A DNA stretch of 64,000 nt from JACPUX01 sp964517465 (GTDB taxonomy: Bacteria > Pseudomonadota > Gammaproteobacteria > Burkholderiales > Casimicrobiaceae), in the NCBI GenBank assembly GCA_964517465.1, contig CAZFEK010000016.1, positions 1 through 64,000 of the forward strand. The letters run 5' to 3'. The notes under the pieces are model-generated. The model had not been told where the DNA came from, did not search any database, and saw only the letters and a list, made by a program, of their open reading frames with translations. This document shows positions 54,349-62,223 of this stretch, in pieces; position 1 is the stretch's first letter; the number at the start of each line of letters is the position of its first letter. The position numbers and the translations under genes are program-made.

Positions 54349-55821
54349 TCATGCGCGCGGGTTGGTTGATTCGCTGAGGCGACGCCATAGATGCATCGTG
54401 GCGTAGCCTCGCCAAGGCCGCCAGGCTTCCGCCATCGCTTCGGCCTCTCGATCGCTGCGCGCGCCCAAGGCCTTGCGCAGCGCGACATCGCCCCTGGGCC
54501 AGGCATCGGGCCAAGATAGAGCCCGCAGGGCGATGTACTGCGCTGTCCAGGGGCCGATGCCGGGAAGCGCTTGTAGCGCCGCGAGGTCTTGCTCCACCTT
54601 GGCACCGGGCGCGAGTTCGATCTTCCCTTCGCTCACCGCTTGGGCCAGGGCTTGAATCGCCTTGCTGCGCTGGCGCACGACGCCCAGCTCTCCCAGTTCC
54701 TTTTCGGTGCAGCGTGCCAGACGCTGCGGCGTGGGAAAGTAGTGGCTCAATCCGGCCCCAGGGGCGGCAAAGGGCTCGCCCAAGCTTCTCACCATTCGGC
54801 CGGCCAAGGTGTGCGCCGCGCGCACCGTGATCTGCTGCCCCAGCACCGCGCGCACACTCATTTCGAAGGCGTCGAAAGCGCCTGGGATACGCAAGCCCGG
54901 CGCATCGGCCGACAAGTCGCCCAGCACCTCATTGACCGCGGCCGGTTCGCAAGCGAGGTCGCAAAGCCGGCGAACCCCGGCCAAAACTTGCGGCAGGGCC
55001 GGAATGAGGCTCGGCGAAAGTCGCGCGAGCACGGCCGCCGATTCCGGGGCTGCCCGCAGCTCCAGCCAAGCGCGCAGCACTTTGCCTTCATGTTCCAGGC
55101 GCACGCTGCGGCGATAGACCTCGCCGTCCACGTGTTCCACACCGGGGATGGCGCGAGCGCCCAAAAAAGCGAGCAAGCGAAACCAATCGAAGGGCGGTCG
55201 ATAAGCCAAAGCGAAAGTGAAACCGCGCTCCTCGCCCGCAGGCGGGGCGCGCGGCTCAAGCTCGCGCCAGTGACCCCGCATGGCGCTGGGAGCCATGCCG
55301 TAATGCGTTTGAAAAAGCGCGTTGAAGCGCCGCAAACTGCCAAAGCCCGACGCCAAGGCCACCTCGGTGCTGGGCAGATCGGTGTCGGTCAAGAGCCGCT
55401 TGGCGAGCAGCAAGCGCTGGGTTTGCGCATAGGCGACGGGAGTGACGCCGTAGCTGGCGCGAAAGATGCGGCGCAAGTGTCTGTCGGTTACCCCCAGCCG
55501 AGCGGCGAGGTCCGCCAGCCCAGATCGATGGCCAAGCCCGGTCTCGATGCGCTGTGCGGCCGCCTGAGCCAGGGCAGCGCCCGTGGTCAAGGCGGCGACC
55601 GGCGGCGCCAGCTCGGGCCGGCAACGTCGGCAGGGACGAAAGCCCGCTTGCTCGGCCGCAGCGGCATTGCCGAAGAAGCGACAGTTGCTTTGCTTGGGGG
55701 TTCGGGCGCTGCAAACCGGACGGCAATAGATTCCGGTCGAGGTAACGCCCACGAAGAAGCGTCCGTCGAAGCGCGCATCGCGAGCCACCAGCGCCGCGTA
55801 GAGTACTTGTTCGCTTTCCAT
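54349..55821 (-). CDS. Ada-type regulator fused to 3-methyladenine DNA glycosylase (AlkA)
   Basis: The 490-residue protein has an Ada zinc domain (~10-75; YCRPVC and RPCRRC cysteines), whose first Cys can take methyl groups from phosphotriesters. An AraC-type helix-turn-helix (~95-190), an AlkA N-terminal domain (~200-310) and a HhH-GPD glycosylase domain (~320-485) follow. The last has LPGIGPWTAQYI and the catalytic Asp in PRGDVAL. It lacks the Ada methyltransferase domain, which ogt supplies next door. It is probably a self-regulating methylation-response protein. Start 55821 begins ESEQVLYAAL; an ATG three codons upstream is also possible. Confidence 0.93.
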   Translation of the reverse strand: MESEQVLYAALVARDARFDGRFFVGVTSTGIYCRPVCSARTPKQSNCRFFGNAAAAEQAGFRPCRRCRPELAPPVAALTTGAALAQAAAQRIETGLGHRSGLADLAARLGVTDRHLRRIFRASYGVTPVAYAQTQRLLLAKRLLTDTDLPSTEVALASGFGSLRRFNALFQTHYGMAPSAMRGHWRELEPRAPPAGEERGFTFALAYRPPFDWFRLLAFLGARAIPGVEHVDGEVYRRSVRLEHEGKVLRAWLELRAAPESAAVLARLSPSLIPALPQVLAGVRRLCDLACEPAAVNEVLGDLSADAPGLRIPGAFDAFEMSVRAVLGQQITVRAAHTLAGRMVRSLGEPFAAPGAGLSHYFPTPQRLARCTEKELGELGVVRQRSKAIQALAQAVSEGKIELAPGAKVEQDLAALQALPGIGPWTAQYIALRALSWPDAWPRGDVALRKALGARSDREAEAMAEAWRPWRGYATMHLWRRLSESTNPRA

Positions 55822-55886
55822 GTCGCGCATTATGCGCGAACTCAAACTCGCTGCCAGCCGTTTTCGGACCTCAATTTTCGCGCTGT

Positions 55887-57050
55887 TCAGCGCCCAAAGA
55901 CGATGCGCTCTCGTGTCGCCAGCCAAGCGCCCAGGGCAAGGAGCATCGAGGCCCAAAGTGCGCAGGCCGCGGCGGCAATCGGGTAGTAGAACCAAGGCAA
56001 GAGATCACCTTGGACAATGGCATTGAGCATCAAATTCTGCGCCACCACCGGCACCGGCAAAAGGGCAAGATTCACCTTCATGGGATAGAGCAACAAGACC
56101 AAAGGCGAAAACGCAAGAACGAATACCAGTATCTGCGAATTGGTTTGCGCTTCTTTGTGCGATTTGGCCAAGAGCCCGAGGTTCAGCATCGCCGCCACCA
56201 CCGGCATAGCCAAAGGCGCCAAGGCGAGCGCGGCAAGCAGCACTTCGCGCAAACCGAAGATGATTTGAATGTCCAGCTGATGCAAAGGCAGGATACGCAC
56301 CGGAACGTAAAAGCCGAGCAAGAAGATGAGGCCCAGGGACATGCTCAACAGGGTCGCGGTGAGCCACTTCCCGGTCAGCACTTGCCAAGAGGCCAAGGGA
56401 TTGAGCAAGAGTGGTTCGAGCGAACCGCGCTCGCGCTCACCGGCCGTCATGTCGATGCTGGCATGCGTGCCGCCGACCATGAGGCTCAGCACGGCGTACA
56501 TCCCGATGAACACCAGCAGCGCTGCCCCGCGCTTTTGATTGTCGGCCAAATCGACAGCGACGGTTTTCACCGCCTGCACCAGGTCCGGCGCGACACCGCG
56601 CAGCATCAAGCGCAGCGTGCCCACCTGTTGCCCATATTCGTTGAGCAAACGCTCGACGAGATCGACGCTGGGCCGCGCACGACTTTGCGAGCTGACCTGG
56701 ATGAGCTCCAATTCCGCCGGGCGGCCGGCCGCGAAGTTCGCGGCATAATCGCCGGTGATCGACAGCACGACATCCAGTTTTCCGTCCTTGAGTTTTTGCG
56801 CATAGTCCTCGGGAGCCGCCTCGACTTGCACTTTCTGGCTCTTGAGGTAGGCAACCAGCGCCTCCGCGCGCTCGGCATGGAGCACCGGCAAACGAAACTG
56901 GCGCGCTTTTTCCTGCTGCGCGCCGACGATTTGAAAGACGATGAAAAACATGATCGGCCCGACCATGGCCATGGGCAGGAACATGCTCAGAAGCGTGCGC
57001 CGGTCGCGCAGCTGGTCGCGAAGTTCTTTGCGCAGAACGGCAAGGATCAC
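55887..57050 (-). CDS. ABC-2 exporter permease (NatB-like)
   Basis: The 387-residue permease has an N-terminal helix (LLSMFLPMAMVGPIMFFIVF), a large extracytoplasmic domain (~45-175), and five further helices (~180-385). This is the NatB/CcmB-like ABC-2 topology. The GTG start at 57050 overlaps the stop of the ATPase gene as GTGA. Together they form a NatAB-type exporter; the substrate (Na+ or another) is not determined. Confidence 0.9.
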   Translation of the reverse strand: MILAVLRKELRDQLRDRRTLLSMFLPMAMVGPIMFFIVFQIVGAQQEKARQFRLPVLHAERAEALVAYLKSQKVQVEAAPEDYAQKLKDGKLDVVLSITGDYAANFAAGRPAELELIQVSSQSRARPSVDLVERLLNEYGQQVGTLRLMLRGVAPDLVQAVKTVAVDLADNQKRGAALLVFIGMYAVLSLMVGGTHASIDMTAGERERGSLEPLLLNPLASWQVLTGKWLTATLLSMSLGLIFLLGFYVPVRILPLHQLDIQIIFGLREVLLAALALAPLAMPVVAAMLNLGLLAKSHKEAQTNSQILVFVLAFSPLVLLLYPMKVNLALLPVPVVAQNLMLNAIVQGDLLPWFYYPIAAAACALWASMLLALGAWLATRERIVFGR

Positions 57051-57781
57051 GTGTAGAGCCCCTCTTCACTGCCGAGCAAGGTGACGAAAGCTTCTTCGAG
57101 GTCGCGCCGGGCGGTGCGCTCCATCAGCTCTGCCGGTGTGCCTTCGGCAATTACGCGGCCGCGGGCGATGATCACCACCCGGTCGCAAAGCGCGGCAACT
57201 TCCTGCATGATGTGGCTGGAAAAAAGCACGCAGCGCCCTTCGTCTTTCAGGCCGCGGATGAGCTTGCGCACGGCGCGGGTGGACATGATGTCGAGGCCGT
57301 TGGTGGGTTCGTCGAGCAGCACGTTTTTGGGGTCATGCACCAGCGCCCGCGCCAAGGCCGTCTTCATGCGCTCGCCTTGGGAATAGCCCTGGCTCGGCCG
57401 GTCGGCAAGCGAATCGAGGCCCAATTCATGCACCAGCGCCGAGACCCGTTCTTCCAGGCGCGTTTTGTCCATGCCCTGCAGCTCGCCGAAAAACCGAATG
57501 TTCTCCCGCGCGCTGAGGCGTTGATACAAGCCGCGGGCATCGGCCAGCACGCCCATGCGGCGGCGCACTTCGACGGCTTGGCCCGCCGCCGGCAAGCCAT
57601 CGATCAGCGCTGCTCCGGCGTCGGGTTTTACCAGGCCGTAGAGCATGCGCAAGGTGGTGGTCTTGCCCGCCCCGTTTGGCCCCAGGAGGCCGGTGATGGT
57701 GCCGTCTTCGGCGCGGAAAGAAACCTCTTCCACCGCGCTTACGGCACCGAAACGTTTGGCCAGCGAACGGGCTTCGATCAT
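57047..57781 (-). CDS. ABC exporter ATPase (NatA-like)
   Basis: The 244-residue ATPase has Walker A GPNGAGKTT, Q-loop region, the NatA-type signature YSQGERMK, Walker B VLLDEPTNGLD and the switch His in FSSHIM. It powers the NatB-like permease downstream. The ATG at 57781 overlaps the stop of the lipoprotein hydrolase gene as ATGA, so all three genes are translationally coupled. A longer frame to 57901 would run inside that gene. Confidence 0.92.
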   Translation of the reverse strand: MIEARSLAKRFGAVSAVEEVSFRAEDGTITGLLGPNGAGKTTTLRMLYGLVKPDAGAALIDGLPAAGQAVEVRRRMGVLADARGLYQRLSARENIRFFGELQGMDKTRLEERVSALVHELGLDSLADRPSQGYSQGERMKTALARALVHDPKNVLLDEPTNGLDIMSTRAVRKLIRGLKDEGRCVLFSSHIMQEVAALCDRVVIIARGRVIAEGTPAELMERTARRDLEEAFVTLLGSEEGLYT

Positions 57782-59247
57782 GGCGCGGTACCCGCAAAGC
57801 GCAAGAAAAAATGCGGACGGCGTATCTCGGCCGCGCAAGCGAGGTCCAGTTCTTCCGGCTTGATGTCGCGCACGAAACGCTGAATGATTTCTGGCACGCA
57901 AGCGCGCGACGACACGCCATGCCCCGACGCGACGGTCAGTTCCCGGCTGCGCGGAAACTGCTTGGCCACCAACTCACCCCAAACCGGCGGCGTGGCCGGG
58001 TCGTATGAACCGGAGAGGATCAGCGCCGGCACCTGAAACTGGGGGGTCGAATAATATTCGGGCGCCACTTCGCCGCGAGGCCACTGCCGACAAGCTTGAC
58101 CAAGTGCATCTAACACGCGCGTGCCCATCAGCGAATGCCGCGCCTGTTCAGCGGCTTCGCTCGGGCTGATGCGCGGCAAATCCTCGCTGCAGACAACGGA
58201 GAGGTAAAGCCCGCTCGCCAGTTCGCGCTGCATGCGATCGTGCATCACGTAAGCTTGCGTCAAAAGCGGCCCAAAACGGCCCGCGGCCGCTTCGCGCAAA
58301 GCGATGGGAATGAGGCTCGCCGTTTCCGGCAGGTAGAGCATCGCGCGCAGTGTCGCTTGCACGGCGTCGCGCGTCACCCGCACTTCGCGCGCATCACCCA
58401 AGCGCGGATGATCGACGCGAAGCTTGCGGCCGTCTTCGCCCAAGCTCGCGAGGGTCTCCAGGTAGATCTCGCGCAAACGCGGGAAAGCCTTGACGCAAGC
58501 CGGGTCTCGCTCGCAATCGGCAAAGGTGGCCAGAAGCGCCGCCTCGCCATCCCGAGGAAAAAAGAGCGGCAGCCGAATCGCCGTGGGCGCAACACCGTCG
58601 AGCACCAGGCTTCGGACGCGCTCGGGGTAAAGCCGCAAATACTCCAGCGCCGCGCGGGTGCCGTAGGAACCGCCCCAGAGATTAAATTGTGCGTAGCCCA
58701 GCGCTAGGCGCAAGCTCTCGACATCGCGCATGGCCAGGGTAGTCGTGTAAAAGCGCGGGTCGCCGGGTAAGTCGGCAAGGCACTTCTTGATGGCGGCCTC
58801 AGGAAAATCAGGAGCGGAAATTTGCTCCAGCGCGTCCCGGCCCTCCTCGAAATCGCATTGCAGGCGGTTGGAATCGCCGGTGCCGCGCTGATCGAGAAAC
58901 ACCAAATCGCGCTCGCGCCGCAGCGGCGACAGAAAACTCAAGGTCAACCCGGCCAGGCGCTTCGCTGCTTGGCCCGGCCCGCCGGCAAGCACCAACACAG
59001 CGTCGGGCTTGGGCCGTTCGGAAAGCGCGGGCAAAACGGCGAAACTCAGGGTGATGCGTTTGCCTTGCGGCGCTGCGGGGTTTTCCGGCACATCCAGAGT
59101 GCCGCAGCGCGCCACCGGCCCCAGTCCCTCCAGGCGACAATCCTGCAGCGCAACTTTGGACTTGGATCGCGCCGGATCGCGGGGTGAGTCGGCACATGCA
59201 GCCAGCGACAAGCACAGGAGGATGACAAGGCCGCGGGATAGGCTCAC
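57778..59247 (-). CDS. Lipoprotein alpha/beta hydrolase (TAP-like)
   Basis: The 489-residue protein has a lipoprotein signal (LCLSLAAC, Cys ~18) and an alpha/beta hydrolase fold of the tripeptidyl aminopeptidase type. The oxyanion segment LAGGPGQAA, nucleophile Ser194 in GGSYGTR, Asp in SGSYDPATPP and His in SGHGVSSR complete the triad. It ends in a TAP C-terminal-like region. It probably cleaves peptides or esters at the cell surface or in the periplasm. The GTG start at 59247 directly abuts the stop of the upstream permease, with GGAG overlapping it. Confidence 0.88.
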   Translation of the reverse strand: MSLSRGLVILLCLSLAACADSPRDPARSKSKVALQDCRLEGLGPVARCGTLDVPENPAAPQGKRITLSFAVLPALSERPKPDAVLVLAGGPGQAAKRLAGLTLSFLSPLRRERDLVFLDQRGTGDSNRLQCDFEEGRDALEQISAPDFPEAAIKKCLADLPGDPRFYTTTLAMRDVESLRLALGYAQFNLWGGSYGTRAALEYLRLYPERVRSLVLDGVAPTAIRLPLFFPRDGEAALLATFADCERDPACVKAFPRLREIYLETLASLGEDGRKLRVDHPRLGDAREVRVTRDAVQATLRAMLYLPETASLIPIALREAAAGRFGPLLTQAYVMHDRMQRELASGLYLSVVCSEDLPRISPSEAAEQARHSLMGTRVLDALGQACRQWPRGEVAPEYYSTPQFQVPALILSGSYDPATPPVWGELVAKQFPRSRELTVASGHGVSSRACVPEIIQRFVRDIKPEELDLACAAEIRRPHFFLRFAGTAP

Positions 59248-60537
59248 TTACTCCGTCCACTGAAAGCGCCGAATGGCGAGAAACGCAAACACTGCACTGA
59301 AAGCCAACATCACCCCCATCGGCGCCAGCGCCTCCGAAAAGGGCAGGCCCCGCCAGCTCATGGCATCGAAGCCATCGACCGCCCAGCGTGTGGGCACGAC
59401 CAAGGAGACCGTCTGCAGCCATTCGGGAAAGACGAAGCTCGGCACCCAGGCTCCGCCCAGCATGACCATCAACAAAGTGGCCACGATCGCTAGCCCGCGT
59501 GTGGCTTCCGGGCTGCGGCCGATGGCCGCGATCAAGAGACCGAAGGTCGCGGTCAAAAGACCGAAAGCCAGGGTCAGGCCGAAGAAGCCCAACAAACTGC
59601 CTTCGATACGCACCCCAAAAAGCAGCATTCCCGCGGCAAAGACGGCCAGCATAAGCGCCGCGGCGATCACCGTGCCGCTCACCGTGCGGCTGCCCAGCAG
59701 GGTGGCGCGGGAGAGCGGCGCGGCGCGCAGCCGCTGCCACAGCCCCATGCGCCGCATCATCAAGAGCCCCACACCCAGCTCGACGCCCAGCATCAGGATG
59801 AACTGCACTCCCATGCCGGCGAAGGAATGCGCATAGCTGTTGTAGCGGGTCTGCTTGCCCGAAGTCATGGCCGTCTCGCGGGTGCTGAAAGGCTGGCCGA
59901 GGCCAGGTGCGGTGCCCGATGGGGCACTGGACGTCGTGCTGCGCGCTTGGACGCGTTCCAGGGCATCAAAAAGGCCGACCAGATCGCCCCGGGCGTCGGC
60001 CGGAACGCTGGGATCTTTGACCAAAGTCTCGCGCATGCCGCGCACCGCTTTGAGCCCGCCTGCGCCGCCAAATACCTCGGCGCTCACCACTTGCATGATG
60101 TGCTGGGTCAGCACGCCGCGCAACATGGGCAGCACCATGGCTTGCGAGGGATCGTAATGCAACTCGATGACCGGTTTTTCGCCCGGGCTGAAAAAAGCGC
60201 TAACCGCGCGGTCGCCAAAGCTTTGGGGGAGTATCGCCACGGCGCGAACTTTGCCCGCGCGCAACTGCGCCAGCGCGTCGGCTTCGCTCAAAGGTCGCAG
60301 TTCCAGCGTCTCCTCCTTGGCCATGGCAGCAACGATTTTTTGGGTTACGGTGCTCTGATCCGCATCGATGAGGACCATGGGCACTTTGGCAGTTTTGTTC
60401 GAAGAGCCGGTATTAAACAGGAAACCGAAAAACGAGGCAATCAGTATCGGTGCCACAAGACTCATCAGCAGCGCGCGGCGGTTGGAGAAATAGAGTCGCA
60501 AATCGGCCGCCACCAGGGCGCGAAAGGAAGTGTTCAT
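59248..60537 (-). CDS. ABC-2 exporter permease (YhgE/DrrB-type)
   Basis: The 429-residue permease has an N-terminal helix (LMSLVAPILIASFFGFLF), a ~180-residue extracytoplasmic domain, and five C-terminal helices (~225-425). It resembles multidrug or secretion permeases of the YbhS/YbhR group. It begins 2 nt after the stop of its ATPase gene and abuts the hydrolase gene downstream. Confidence 0.9.
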   Translation of the reverse strand: MNTSFRALVAADLRLYFSNRRALLMSLVAPILIASFFGFLFNTGSSNKTAKVPMVLIDADQSTVTQKIVAAMAKEETLELRPLSEADALAQLRAGKVRAVAILPQSFGDRAVSAFFSPGEKPVIELHYDPSQAMVLPMLRGVLTQHIMQVVSAEVFGGAGGLKAVRGMRETLVKDPSVPADARGDLVGLFDALERVQARSTTSSAPSGTAPGLGQPFSTRETAMTSGKQTRYNSYAHSFAGMGVQFILMLGVELGVGLLMMRRMGLWQRLRAAPLSRATLLGSRTVSGTVIAAALMLAVFAAGMLLFGVRIEGSLLGFFGLTLAFGLLTATFGLLIAAIGRSPEATRGLAIVATLLMVMLGGAWVPSFVFPEWLQTVSLVVPTRWAVDGFDAMSWRGLPFSEALAPMGVMLAFSAVFAFLAIRRFQWTE

Positions 60538-60539
60538 GT

Positions 60540-61463
<924 letters not shown>

Positions 61464-61626
61464 GTCGACCTCGCCTGAACTGAACATGGCGGCGAGCATA
61501 CCGAAGTTTTGCGGAATCCAAAGCTCGCGGCGATGAATCGACCGTTCGCCGGCGCGAGTTGCACCGAGGCGGAGCGATTCAAAAACGCCATCGGCAGCGC
61601 TCGGCGCGCTGGGCAATGCCAGCGGT

Positions 61627-61640
61627 TTGATTGGGGTCAA
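61627..61640 (+). promoter_or_regulatory. FNR/Anr-type box upstream of napF
   Basis: TTGATTGGGGTCAA matches the FNR consensus TTGAT-N4-ATCAA at nine of ten positions. It lies 65 nt before the napF start, where a site centred at about -41 would activate transcription under low oxygen. It could also act on the divergent exporter operon. Confidence 0.6.
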
Positions 61641-61704
61641 AAGCCAAGCGGCCGTTTGCGCATCTAATTTCTGTCAGCCCCATCAACCGAACCGAACCTC
61701 CGCC

Positions 61705-62193
61705 ATGCTGCTCGCCCGGCGCCTCCTCCTTCGCGGCGAAAAGGCCAGCCGTGCCCTGCCCTTTCGCCCGCCTTGGGCGCTGGCAGAGGCCGCCTTCGAG
61801 CGCGCTTGCACGCGCTGCGACGCTTGTCTCGATGCCTGCCCCACCGGCCTCTTGGTGAGCGGGGTAGGTCGCTACCCGGAAGCCGATTTCAGCCGCGCCG
61901 AATGCACTTTTTGCGCCGAATGCGTCAAGGTCTGCTCCCCGGGCGCGCTGACGCAAGCCAATCCCGGCGCCGCGCCTTGGGCGCACGTCGCCGCGATCAG
62001 TCAAGCCTGCCTCACCGAGCGGCGCGTTGCCTGCGCCAGTTGCGGGGACGCCTGTCCGAGCGGCGCCATTCATTTTCGACCGCGGCTACACGAAGTCGCC
62101 CACCCCAAACTTGACACTCCGGCCTGCAACGGCTGTGGCGCCTGCGTGCGCTCCTGTCCGGCCGGGGCGATTTACATGACCCGCCAGGGCTGA
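61705..62193 (+). CDS. napF: Ferredoxin-type protein NapF
   Basis: The 162-residue iron-sulfur protein has four cysteine clusters: CTRCDACLDACP, CTFCAECVKVC, CASCGDACP and CNGCGACVRSCP. This is the NapF layout, for three or four [4Fe-4S] centres. NapF is a cytoplasmic accessory of periplasmic nitrate reductase, thought to help mature NapA. The ATG at 61705 gives the normal length. It is followed after 30 nt by the napA-like gene. The usual napD gene is not between them. Confidence 0.92.
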   Translation: MLLARRLLLRGEKASRALPFRPPWALAEAAFERACTRCDACLDACPTGLLVSGVGRYPEADFSRAECTFCAECVKVCSPGALTQANPGAAPWAHVAAISQACLTERRVACASCGDACPSGAIHFRPRLHEVAHPKLDTPACNGCGACVRSCPAGAIYMTRQG

Positions 62194-62223
62194 CCGGCGA
62201 GCTCGCCGCGTCCGATCCGTCCG

